DNA from: PALSA-1003 sp963741315
GTDB taxonomy: Bacteria; Pseudomonadota; Gammaproteobacteria; Burkholderiales; Casimicrobiaceae
Length of the DNA stretch: 64,000 nucleotides
Assembly: GCA_963741315.1 (NCBI GenBank)
Contig: CAVUHK010000001.1
Coordinates: 310,001-374,000, forward strand
Reading direction: 5' to 3'
In this document: positions 1 to 7,323 of the stretch, one piece after another
Position numbering within the stretch: position 1 is the first letter of the stretch
Layout: each line of letters begins with the position of its first letter
Position numbers and translations under genes: made by a program
The notes under the pieces: model-generated
What the model was told of the DNA's origin: nothing
What the model saw: the letters and a program-made list of their open reading frames with translations, nothing else
Database searches by the model: none

Positions 1-380
1 TGGCGGAGAATCCCAGCTACGTGTTCTTCCGCATCGTCGCGCCCGATCCCGCGGCGACCATCGATGGTCCGATCGGCGCGCTCGGCGTGCCGCTGGCGCC
101 GGGTCGCGCGATCGCGGTCGATCCACGTTTCATTCCGCTGGGCGCACCGGTGTTCGTCGCGACCACTTGGCCGCTGTCGACGCGGCCGCTGCAACGCCTG
201 ATGCTGGCGCAGGACACGGGCGGCGCAATCCGCGGCCCGGTGCGCGCGGACTGGTTCTGGGGCTTCGGCGAGGACGCCGCGCGCGAGGCCGGGCGGATGA
301 AGCAGGACGGCAGGATGTGGCTGTTGTGGCCGAAGGGCGAGCGCCTGCCCGCCAATGCTCAGCTGCCGGCGACCCCATAG
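1..380 (+). CDS. mltA: Membrane-bound lytic murein transglycosylase A, 3' end (partial)
   Basis: This is the C-terminal part of a peptidoglycan lytic transglycosylase; the 5' end lies outside the window. The frame is open from base 3 and reads AENPSYVFFRI, then GALGVPL, IAVDPRFIPLGAP, LMLAQDTGGAIRG and a final WGFG...AGRMKQDGRMW block. This is the 3D domain of MltA, whose conserved aspartates (here in AVDPRF, AQDTGG and RADWFWG) serve catalysis. The gene ends at TAG 378-380 and overlaps the convergent substrate-binding protein gene by 22 bp. The family role is cleavage of the glycan strand to 1,6-anhydromuramic products in the periplasm. The family match is clear; only the N-terminal lipoprotein part is unseen. 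Confidence 0.93.
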   Translation, partial: AENPSYVFFRIVAPDPAATIDGPIGALGVPLAPGRAIAVDPRFIPLGAPVFVATTWPLSTRPLQRLMLAQDTGGAIRGPVRADWFWGFGEDAAREAGRMKQDGRMWLLWPKGERLPANAQLPATP

Positions 381-1369
381 ATCGGCGCGAAGAACAGGTC
401 CTTCCACGACGCCGGTTTGGCCTTGATCGTGCCGACGCGCGACATGAAGTCGGCATACTTCATCGTGCCGTCGGGCACGGTCGAGAACTTGGAGTTCGGA
501 TCGTTGAGAATCTTGACGATCTCATCGACCGTCGACTTCTGCTTGCCCACGGCGATGTAGATCTCGGCGGCCTTCTTCTTGTCCTTCGCAATGAGTGCAT
601 TGGCATCATTCATCGCCGCGATGAAGGCCGCGCTCAGCTTCGGGTTGGCCTCGAAGAACTTGCGCGTCGTGTAGGTCATGTCGAGGGTGATGTTGCCGAG
701 CACGTCGACCGAATTGAAGACGCGGTGCAATCCCGGCGTCGCGTCCTCGATGTATGAGAACGGCGGCGAGGCCATGTGGCTGTTGATCTCTCCCTTCCCG
801 GAAAGCAGCACGGTCAGCGCCTCCGGATGCGGCAAGCCGACGGTGATCGGGTCGAGCTTGGAATAGTTGGCGTCGCCGAATTCCTTGGCCACCGCCATGT
901 GCAGGATGACCGCGGGCAGCGAGGTCTTGATGCCCGGCACCGCGATGCGATCCTTGTCGCTGAAGTCCTTGAGCGTCTTCACCGCCGGATTGCGCGTCAT
1001 CAGGTAGAGCGACGACGAGCTCATTCCCGACAGGCCGCGAATCTCGATCGCCGGATTGTCTTTCGCCTTCGCCCACAGTGTGAGGAAACCCGCCACGCCG
1101 ATCGAGGCGATGTCGAGCGCGCCCGAGAGCATGGCGTCGTTGATCACATTGCCACCGTCGAGCACGAGGTAGTTGACCTTGACCTCGCCTAGGCCCGCGG
1201 CCTTGGCCTGCTTCTCGAGCAGCCTTTCGCTTTCCATCACCATCAACGGCAGATAGAGGACGCCGAATCCGCGCGAGATGCGCACCTCGGCGACTTCGGC
1301 GCGGACGCTGGCGATCGAAAATACGCTCAGCGCGAGCAGCGCAATGGTACGCATGAAACGTATGTGCAT
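359..1369 (-). CDS. ABC transporter substrate-binding protein, NitT/TauT (SsuA-like) family
   Basis: A 336-residue periplasmic solute-binding protein. Residues 1-24 form a signal peptide (MHIRFMRTIALL...SVRA). The mature part starts with EVRISRGFGVLYLPLMVME and contains DIASIGVAGFLTLW and GIKTSLPAVILHM, the pattern of SsuA/THI5-like and NMT1-like binding proteins for taurine, sulfonates, nitrate or aromatic acids. The ligand cannot be read from sequence. The ATG at 1369 has a good AAGGGG ribosome binding site. No permease or ATPase gene lies beside it: lipA precedes it by 22 bp and mltA converges on it, so it is an orphan binding protein here. It may be read through from the lipoate genes. 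Confidence 0.85.
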   Translation of the reverse strand: MHIRFMRTIALLALSVFSIASVRAEVAEVRISRGFGVLYLPLMVMESERLLEKQAKAAGLGEVKVNYLVLDGGNVINDAMLSGALDIASIGVAGFLTLWAKAKDNPAIEIRGLSGMSSSSLYLMTRNPAVKTLKDFSDKDRIAVPGIKTSLPAVILHMAVAKEFGDANYSKLDPITVGLPHPEALTVLLSGKGEINSHMASPPFSYIEDATPGLHRVFNSVDVLGNITLDMTYTTRKFFEANPKLSAAFIAAMNDANALIAKDKKKAAEIYIAVGKQKSTVDEIVKILNDPNSKFSTVPDGTMKYADFMSRVGTIKAKPASWKDLFFAPIYGVAGS

Positions 1370-1391
1370 CGATTCCCCTTGGAGTGCGTGG

Positions 1392-2381
1392 CTACGCGGT
1401 CGCTTCGAGCACGCCGTGTGCCTGCCGGTCCGCGTGGTACGACGAGCGCACCATCGCGCCGACCGCGGCGTGGCGAAAGCCCAGTGCGTAGGCTTCGCGC
1501 TCGTACATGCCGAAGGTGTCCGGATGCACGTAGCGCAGGACCGGCAGGTGTCCCGGCGTCGGCTGCAGGTACTGGCCGATGGTCAGCATGTCGATGCTCT
1601 CGGCACCCATGCCGCGCATGTCGCGCATGACCGCGAGAATTTCGTCGTCGGTCTCTCCCAGTCCGACCATGAGCCCCGACTTGGTCGGGATCGCCGGAAA
1701 GCGCGCCTTGAATCCGCGCAGCAGCGCGAGCGAGTGCGCGTAGTCGGAACCCGGACGTGCCTGTTTGTACAATCGGGGAACGGTCTCGAGATTGTGGTTC
1801 ATCACGTCCGGCGGCGCGGCCGTGAGAATGTCGAGCGCGCGGTCGAGCCTGCCCCGGAAGTCCGGTACCAGCACCTCGATCTGCGTGCCCGGCGAGTGCT
1901 CGCGCACGGCGCGGATGCAGTCGACGAAATGCTTCGCGCCGCCGTCACGCAGGTCGTCGCGGTCGACGCTGGTGATGACAACGTACGATAGCCGCAGCGC
2001 TGCGATCGTCTTGGCCAGGTTGACGGGCTCGGCCGCGTCCAGTGGCAGCGGTCGGCCGTGACCGACGTCGCAGAACGGGCAGCGGCGCGTGCAGATGTCG
2101 CCCATGATCATGAATGTCGCGGTGCCCTTGCCGAAGCACTCGCCGATATTCGGGCACGACGCTTCCTCGCACACGGTGTGCAGATTGTGCTCGCGCAGGA
2201 TTTTCTTGATCTCGTAGAAGCGTGGCGATGACGGCGCACGCGCGCGAATCCATTCGGGTTTCTTCAGCCGTTCGGCGGCGACGACCTTGATGGGGATGCG
2301 CGAAGTCTTGTCGCCGCCCTTGTGCTTGATGCCGGCGAGGGGAGACGGCGGGACCGGCGCAGGAGGCAACGCGTCGCTCAT
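1392..2381 (-). CDS. lipA: Lipoyl synthase
   Basis: A 329-residue radical-SAM enzyme that inserts two sulfurs into protein-bound octanoyl groups to form lipoate. It carries both iron-sulfur cluster motifs: the auxiliary cluster CEEASCPNIGEC (C-x4-C-x5-C) and the radical-SAM cluster CTRRCPFC (C-x3-C-x2-C). The ATG at 2381 (MSDALPP) is chosen because it overlaps the lipB stop as ATGA, the usual sign of translational coupling; an upstream non-ATG start is possible but lies deep in lipB. It acts in the cytosol on GcvH and the 2-oxoacid dehydrogenase E2 subunits. GcvH is encoded in this same window. Confidence 0.97.
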   Translation of the reverse strand: MSDALPPAPVPPSPLAGIKHKGGDKTSRIPIKVVAAERLKKPEWIRARAPSSPRFYEIKKILREHNLHTVCEEASCPNIGECFGKGTATFMIMGDICTRRCPFCDVGHGRPLPLDAAEPVNLAKTIAALRLSYVVITSVDRDDLRDGGAKHFVDCIRAVREHSPGTQIEVLVPDFRGRLDRALDILTAAPPDVMNHNLETVPRLYKQARPGSDYAHSLALLRGFKARFPAIPTKSGLMVGLGETDDEILAVMRDMRGMGAESIDMLTIGQYLQPTPGHLPVLRYVHPDTFGMYEREAYALGFRHAAVGAMVRSSYHADRQAHGVLEATA

Positions 2382-3034
2382 GACGCGACCGGTTCGCGCA
2401 GGCACGCGTCGAGCATCGGCGCCAACGCCTCACCCGCGGCGTCGACAGTGCAGCTCACGCCCAGGTCGCGGACCTGCGTAACCGCAAGGCCGCGGTAGCC
2501 GCAGGGATCGATGTCGGAAAACGGCGAGAGGTCCATGGCGATATTGACGGCAAGGCCGTGATAGGTGCAACCGCGACTGACTTTGAGCCCGAGCGCGGCG
2601 ATCTTTGCGTCGGCGCCGCTGACCAGGGTGTACACGCCCGGCGCACCCGCCTTGGCGTACGCGCCGATCGCAAGAGTGTCCAGGAATCGTATCACGGCGC
2701 GCTCCAGCCTGCGCACGGTGTCGCGGATGCCCAGCCGCGCGCGCGCCAGATCGAGCAGGGTATACGCGACCAGCTGGCCGGGGCCGTGATAGGTCACCTG
2801 TCCGCCGCGATCGACCTTCAGCACGGCAATGCCGTTGTCGCGCAGCAGATGCTCGCGGCGACCGGCGAGGCCGAGCGTGTAGATGCCCGGATGCTCGGTG
2901 AGCCAGATTTCATCGGGAGTATCGGCGGTGCGCGCGGCCGTGAACGCCTGCATGGCACGCCACGTCGGCTCGTAACCGGTGACACCGAGGCGGCGCACGA
3001 TCGTGCCCGCGACGCCCCCCGGCAGCGCCGGCAT
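2378..3034 (-). CDS. lipB: Octanoyl-[acyl-carrier-protein]:protein N-octanoyltransferase
   Basis: A 218-residue transferase that moves octanoate from ACP to lipoyl domains, the step before LipA. The signature DRGGQVTYHGPGQLV is at about residues 75-89, the catalytic lysine in ALGLKVSRG (Lys151) and the catalytic cysteine in DIDPCGYRG (Cys178). The ATG at 3034 shares one base with the TGA of the upstream DUF493 gene, and the 3' end overlaps lipA by 4 bp. The ybeD-lipB-lipA order is the common proteobacterial arrangement. A TTG just upstream is possible, but the ATG gives the usual length. Confidence 0.96.
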   Translation of the reverse strand: MPALPGGVAGTIVRRLGVTGYEPTWRAMQAFTAARTADTPDEIWLTEHPGIYTLGLAGRREHLLRDNGIAVLKVDRGGQVTYHGPGQLVAYTLLDLARARLGIRDTVRRLERAVIRFLDTLAIGAYAKAGAPGVYTLVSGADAKIAALGLKVSRGCTYHGLAVNIAMDLSPFSDIDPCGYRGLAVTQVRDLGVSCTVDAAGEALAPMLDACLREPVAS

Positions 3035-3318
3035 CAAAGCACCATGACGACCCGGGGATTGCCGGACAACTCGCGATAGAGCGCATCGAGCTGTTCGCGC
3101 GACGTCGCGTTGATCGTGCAGGTCAGCGAGATGTAATTGCCCAGGCGCGATGCGCGCATCTCCATCGACGCGCTGTCGAAATCGGGGACGTGGCGCAGCA
3201 CCACGTCGAGCACGGTCTGGGCGAAGCCATCCTGCGTCTTGCCCATGATCTTGAGCGGGAACGCGCAGGGGAATTCGAGCAGGGTTTCGGCCACGGCGGT
3301 AGTTTCCATCGGGGACAT
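3034..3318 (-). CDS. ybeD: DUF493 family protein (YbeD-like)
   Basis: A 94-residue protein with the DUF493/YbeD fold pattern: FPLKIMGKTQDGFAQTVLDV near the N-terminus and the ACT-like ending NATSREQLDALYRELS..VVMVL. E. coli YbeD resembles the regulatory domain of D-3-phosphoglycerate dehydrogenase and sits, as here, beside lipB, but its biochemical role is not established. The stop overlaps the lipB start by one base. No strong ribosome binding site is visible before either candidate ATG (3318 or 3309); the longer form is given. Confidence 0.9.
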   Translation of the reverse strand: MSPMETTAVAETLLEFPCAFPLKIMGKTQDGFAQTVLDVVLRHVPDFDSASMEMRASRLGNYISLTCTINATSREQLDALYRELSGNPRVVMVL

Positions 3319-3352
3319 ATGGGGTTCGACCGCGCGAATTGCAAGCAGCGCG

Positions 3353-4558
3353 TCAGCGCGGGTACATGTAGTCGCGTGTCAGCGGATGCGGCAGGCTGCC
3401 ATCGGACAACGGCTTGCCGGCGAGCAACTGGAAGATCGACAGCCAGCCGCGCTCGAACGCATGCCCCGAGCCCGCGAGATAGATGCGCCAGGTGCGGAAA
3501 GTCGCCTCGCCGGCCTCGCGCCGCGCCGCGTCGGCATTTCGCTCCAGCCGGTCCACCCAGTGCCACAGCGTGCGCGCGTAGTGTTCGCGCAGCGGCTCCG
3601 CGTCGATGAGTTCGAGCCCGCCGGCGGCCATCGCCTCGATCACTTTCGACGCGTGCGCGAGCTGGCCGCCGGGAAAGACATATTCCTCGACGAAACCGCT
3701 GATGCCGCTGCCGAGGCTCTGCACGTGCACCTGATTGAGCGTGATTCCATGGTTCATCACCAGGCCGCCGGGCTTGAGCAGCTGCTGGATCTTGCCGAAA
3801 TAGCGCGGAAAATTACGCAGGCCGACATGCTCGAACATGCCGATGCTCGCGATCTTGTCGTAGGTGCCCTCGGGAGGCAGATCGAGGTAGTCGCGCAGTT
3901 CCACCTTGACGCGGTCGGCAAGGCCCAGCTCGCGGATCCTGACGCTCACGTGGTCGAACTGGTTCTTCGAGAGCGTGATGCCGGTGGCGCGTACGCCGTA
4001 ATTCTGCGCCGCCCAGAAGATCAGGCCGCCCCAGCCGCAGCCGATGTCCAGGAACTGGTCATCGGGTTTGAGCATCAGTTTGCGGCAGATGTGATCGAGT
4101 TTCTGCGCCTGCGCCTGTTCGAGCGTGTCGTCCGCAGTCTTGAAATAGGCGCACGAGTACACCATGCGCTCGTCGAGCCACATCCGGTAGAAGGCATTGG
4201 AGACGTCGTAGTGATACTGGATGTTCGGCATGTTGCCGCGCCGCTGGTGCCACCACTGCGCGACCCGGGCGCGGGCACGGTCGCGCCCATGGGTGACGCT
4301 GCCGACCAGGCCCTCGGCGATGTCGAGCGCGCGCCGGGCTCCCCCGGAGAAGTCGATGTCGTTATGAACGTAGGCGCGCGCCAGTTTGCCCAGTTCGGGG
4401 GAGGCCAACGTGCGCAGTCCGTTCCAGGTGCGCGCGTAGATGTCGACCTCGGGCCGGTCGGACAGCGCGACGCGGCCGCCGTCGGGCATGACCAGTGCAA
4501 CAGGCAGGTTGCGGCCTTCGTAGCGGTGCGCGACAAACTTGGTAAGCGAGGACTTCAT
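3353..4558 (-). CDS. cfa: Cyclopropane-fatty-acyl-phospholipid synthase
   Basis: A 401-residue SAM-dependent enzyme that adds a methylene bridge to unsaturated acyl chains of membrane phospholipids. The methyltransferase core is clear: SAM motif I FLDIGCGWGG, the family signature NIQYHYDVSNAFYRMWLD before it, MVYSCAYF, and ASIGMFEHVG after it. The ATG at 4558 (MKSSLTKF) is preferred over one ten codons upstream because it begins the conserved part; neither has a strong Shine-Dalgarno. The gene is divergent from the flavin reductase. With that gene it separates the lipoate genes from the dat-dacC pair, which are contiguous in many relatives. Confidence 0.94.
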   Translation of the reverse strand: MKSSLTKFVAHRYEGRNLPVALVMPDGGRVALSDRPEVDIYARTWNGLRTLASPELGKLARAYVHNDIDFSGGARRALDIAEGLVGSVTHGRDRARARVAQWWHQRRGNMPNIQYHYDVSNAFYRMWLDERMVYSCAYFKTADDTLEQAQAQKLDHICRKLMLKPDDQFLDIGCGWGGLIFWAAQNYGVRATGITLSKNQFDHVSVRIRELGLADRVKVELRDYLDLPPEGTYDKIASIGMFEHVGLRNFPRYFGKIQQLLKPGGLVMNHGITLNQVHVQSLGSGISGFVEEYVFPGGQLAHASKVIEAMAAGGLELIDAEPLREHYARTLWHWVDRLERNADAARREAGEATFRTWRIYLAGSGHAFERGWLSIFQLLAGKPLSDGSLPHPLTRDYMYPR

Positions 4559-4621
4559 GACCGATGACGGCAGTCGACGATCGTCCAATGGAGCGACTAG
4601 TCTAGCGCCACGCGGGGAATT

Positions 4622-4650
4622 TTGACACCCCGGGGACTCGCCCCTAAGAT
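4622..4650 (+). promoter_or_regulatory. Sigma-70 promoter of the flavin reductase gene
   Basis: A perfect -35 hexamer TTGACA (4622-4627) is followed after 17 bp by TAAGAT (4645-4650, 4 of 6 matches to TATAAT). The start codon at 4700 would have a leader of about 42 nt. It lies in the divergent gap between cfa and the reductase gene. Confidence 0.6.
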
Positions 4651-4699
4651 GGGCCGGCCATCGTGGACCGTTGCACCGTGCGCGATCTCACGATTTCCG

Positions 4700-5212
4700 A
4701 TGCCCACCGAGCGCGCAATGCAGCCCCCCGTTCCCGAGCGCCATTTCCGCGACGTGCTGGCGCAGTTCGCCACCGGCGTCACCATCATCACCGCGCGCAC
4801 CGGCGCGGGCGCCTACGTCGGTTTCACCGCCAACTCGTTCAATTCGGTGTCGCTGGACCCGCCGCTGGTCGTCTGGAGCCTTTCCCGCAGGTCGCGCAGC
4901 CTGGCGGTGTTCGAAGGCGCCGAACGCTACGCCGTCAATGTACTGGCGCACGACCAGATCGAACTGGCGCGGCGTTTCTCGCGCCCCCACGCCGATCGCT
5001 TCGACACGGTGCCGTTTCGCCTGGGCGCGGCCGCCGCGCCGCTCATCGAGGGTGCGGTCGCGTGGCTGGAATGCCGGCATCACGCCCTGCACCCGGCGGG
5101 CGATCACATGCTGTTCATCGGGCAGGTCGATGCGTGCGCGCACCAGAACATCGCGCCGCTGGTGTGGCATGGCGGGCGCTATCGCCTCAGCCAGGCACAC
5201 CCCGAAGGCTAG
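4700..5212 (+). CDS. Flavin reductase domain protein (HpaC-like)
   Basis: A 170-residue member of the flavin reductase-like FMN-binding split-barrel family. Typical blocks are FRDVLAQFATGVTIITAR at the N-terminus, VGFTANSFNSVSLDPPLVVWSL in the FMN-binding region and the closing HGGRYR. Such proteins supply reduced FMN or FAD to two-component monooxygenases, or reduce flavins generally. No monooxygenase gene is nearby, so the partner is unknown. The ATG at 4700 (MPTERAMQPP) is chosen; a second ATG follows six codons later. It is a single gene with its own promoter, convergent with the aminotransferase gene. Confidence 0.88.
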   Translation: MPTERAMQPPVPERHFRDVLAQFATGVTIITARTGAGAYVGFTANSFNSVSLDPPLVVWSLSRRSRSLAVFEGAERYAVNVLAHDQIELARRFSRPHADRFDTVPFRLGAAAAPLIEGAVAWLECRHHALHPAGDHMLFIGQVDACAHQNIAPLVWHGGRYRLSQAHPEG

Positions 5213-5223
5213 CGCGCGGGCGT

Positions 5224-6066
5224 TTACGCTGCCTGGCGCTTGCTGGCCTGGAACAGCGCGTGCATTTTGCGGAACACCGGGCCCGGCTTGCCGCCCGCAA
5301 AGGGTTTGCCGTCGACCGTCGTCACCGCCAGCACCTCCTTGGTCGACGACGAGAGCCACATTTCGTCGGCCGCCAGCGCCTCGGTGCGGGTCACCGGCCG
5401 CACCGCCAGCGGGAGGCCGCCCGCCTGCGCCAGCTCCAGCGTCGCGTCGTAGGTGATGCCGGGCAGGATCAGGTTGTCCTTGGGTGGCGCGATGATCACT
5501 CCATCCTTGACGACAAGCACGTTCGACGCGGATGCCTCTGTCAGGTAATCGTCGCGGAAGAGCACCGACTCGACCGCGCCCGCATCCACCGCGCTCTGCC
5601 GCGCGAGGACGTTGCCGAGCAACGAAGTCGTCTTCAGGTCGCAATGCAGCCAGCGCTCGTCGATCCCGGTGACGACCGCAACGCCGCGCTCGATCTGTTC
5701 GGCGGAAGGCAATACCAGCGGATTGCTCATCATGTACACGGTGGGCTTCACGCCTGCGGGAAAGGCGTGGTCGCGCTTGGCGACGCCGCGCGTCACCTGA
5801 AAGTAGACCGCCTGATCGGCGAAGGCCATGCGCGCGACGAGGTCGCGGACGATCGCTTCCCATTGCGCAGCGGTGTGCGGATTGGTCAACCGGATCCCGT
5901 CGAGGCTACGTTGCAGGCGTGCGAGGTGCTGCGGCATGCGATAGGGGCGGCGCGCATACACCGGCACGACTTCGTAGACTCCATCGCCGTAGATGAAGCC
6001 GCGATCGAGCACCGAGATCTTCGCATCCTCGATCGGAAGGAACTGGCCGTTGAGGTAGACGGTCAT
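5224..6066 (-). CDS. dat: D-amino acid aminotransferase (class IV PLP enzyme)
   Basis: A 280-residue class IV aminotransferase. It begins MTVYLNGQFLPIEDAKISVL, has the substrate-side RGFIYGDGVYEVVPVY block, the PLP lysine in HCDLKTTSLLGNVLA (Lys145) and EASASNVLVVKDG. The length and the DGVYEV pattern fit D-alanine transaminase, which interconverts D-alanine and D-glutamate for cell-wall synthesis; branched-chain or aminodeoxychorismate relatives are less likely. The ATG at 6066 is the natural start; the open frame continues upstream only through dacC in another frame. It lies 41 bp downstream of the D-Ala carboxypeptidase gene, which supports a D-alanine role. Confidence 0.9.
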   Translation of the reverse strand: MTVYLNGQFLPIEDAKISVLDRGFIYGDGVYEVVPVYARRPYRMPQHLARLQRSLDGIRLTNPHTAAQWEAIVRDLVARMAFADQAVYFQVTRGVAKRDHAFPAGVKPTVYMMSNPLVLPSAEQIERGVAVVTGIDERWLHCDLKTTSLLGNVLARQSAVDAGAVESVLFRDDYLTEASASNVLVVKDGVIIAPPKDNLILPGITYDATLELAQAGGLPLAVRPVTRTEALAADEMWLSSSTKEVLAVTTVDGKPFAGGKPGPVFRKMHALFQASKRQAA

Positions 6067-6107
6067 CGCATGCACTCCAAAGTGGTCATTGCCGGATCGG
6101 CGTTCGC

Positions 6108-7274
6108 TCAATGCGTGAACGACTTTGCCCACAGCCGCACGGTATCCCAGAGGCGTCCGAAGAAGCTGGCTGGCGGCACGTCGGCGAGCGCCTGCAGAGG
6201 GTATTCGCCGACTGCCTTGCCGTCGAGCGAAACGCGCACGACGCCGACGCGTTGTCCCTGCGCTACCGGTGCCACCAGCGGCTCGATCGCTTCCATCGCC
6301 AGCTTGAGTTTCGGCGCCTGGCCCTTGGGAAGCGTCAGGTACCGGTCGGCGACGAACCCTGCCTGCACGGTGTCGGTGGCGCCCTTCCACACCCGCAGCG
6401 AACTCACTGCCTGGCCGTTCTGGTAGAGCTGCACCGTGTCGAAGAACTGGAAGCCATAGTTGAGCAGCTTCTGCGCCTCGCTGGCGCGCGCGGAATCCGA
6501 ACCGGCACCCAGCACGACCGCGAGCAGGCGCCGCGGTCCGCGCTTCGCCGAGGCGATCAGGCAATAGCCCGCGGCGTCGGTGTTCCCGGTCTTCATGCCG
6601 TCGACGTAGGGGTCGCTCCACAGCAGTCGATTGCGATTGGGCTGGGTGATGTTGTTGTAGCGGAATTCCTTGACCGAATACAGCGGATAGAATTCCGGGA
6701 AGTCGCGGATGATGGCCGCCGCCAGCAGCGCCAGGTCGTTGGCGGTCGACACCTGTTGCGGCGCCGGCAGTCCCGTGGCGTTGGCGAAGCGCGTGTTCTT
6801 CATGCCCATCCGCGCGGCTTCCTTGTTCATGCGCTCGACGAAGGCTGCCTCGGAACCCGCGCTGGTCTCGGCGAGCGCGATCGCGGAGTCGTTGCCCGAC
6901 TGCACGATCAAACCACGCAGCAGTTCGTCGATGCTGACCACCTTCTTCGGCTCGAGGAACATTCGCGAGCCTTCGGCGCGCCACGCCTTTTCCGAAACCG
7001 TGACCGGCTGCGAGGGCACCAGTTCCTTGTCCCTGAGCGCGCGGAACACCAGGTACGCCGTCATCAGCTTGGTAAGCGATGCGGGCTCGCGAGGCTCGTC
7101 GGCGTTCTGCGCAACGATGGTCTGCCCGCTGAGTATGTCGACGAGCAGGTAGGCCTTGGCCGCGATGGCAGGCGGCGGCGCCGGCGCGGGAGCGACGATT
7201 TCCGCAGCAGCAGCGGCGAAGACGAAAAGCGCCGTAAACCAGCGCGTGCGCGAAATGAAATGCATCGAAGTCAT
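6108..7274 (-). CDS. dacC: D-alanyl-D-alanine carboxypeptidase (PBP5/6 family)
   Basis: A 388-residue low-molecular-weight penicillin-binding protein that trims the terminal D-alanine of peptidoglycan pentapeptides. All three active-site motifs are present: SLTK (Ser66-Lys69), SGN (126-128) and KTG (228-230, in DGMKTGNT). An N-terminal signal segment with an Ala/Pro-rich stretch is followed by AKAYLLVDILSGQTIVAQNAD. The C-terminal PBP5 domain and a final amphipathic helix (SFFGRLWDTVRLWAKSF) suggest attachment to the outer face of the inner membrane. It is followed by dat. Starts at 7274 and 7265 are both possible. The symbol could equally be dacA. Confidence 0.94.
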   Translation of the reverse strand: MTSMHFISRTRWFTALFVFAAAAAEIVAPAPAPPPAIAAKAYLLVDILSGQTIVAQNADEPREPASLTKLMTAYLVFRALRDKELVPSQPVTVSEKAWRAEGSRMFLEPKKVVSIDELLRGLIVQSGNDSAIALAETSAGSEAAFVERMNKEAARMGMKNTRFANATGLPAPQQVSTANDLALLAAAIIRDFPEFYPLYSVKEFRYNNITQPNRNRLLWSDPYVDGMKTGNTDAAGYCLIASAKRGPRRLLAVVLGAGSDSARASEAQKLLNYGFQFFDTVQLYQNGQAVSSLRVWKGATDTVQAGFVADRYLTLPKGQAPKLKLAMEAIEPLVAPVAQGQRVGVVRVSLDGKAVGEYPLQALADVPPASFFGRLWDTVRLWAKSFTH

Positions 7275-7291
7275 TGCGGAAGGAAGCGTCG

Positions 7292-7297
7292 ATTATA
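7292..7297 (-). promoter_or_regulatory. Perfect -10 hexamer upstream of dacC
   Basis: On the minus strand TATAAT stands 18 bases before the ATG at 7274 and 27 before the ATG at 7265. No good -35 was found at 16-18 bp spacing. If this is the promoter, the short leader favours the downstream ATG. Confidence 0.35.
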
Positions 7298-7323
7298 GCG
7301 CGCGCCTCCGCTGCGGCGACTTG

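Noticed and set aside
4663..6426. Long plus-strand open frame (587 codons) across the flavin reductase, dat and dacC
   Set aside because: Arg/His-rich shadow typical of high-GC DNA; it opposes clear genes with active-site motifs and has no family pattern.
6067..6984. N-terminal extension of the dat frame to 6984
   Set aside because: It runs through dacC in another frame, is Arg-rich and lacks any domain; the family start is ATG 6066.
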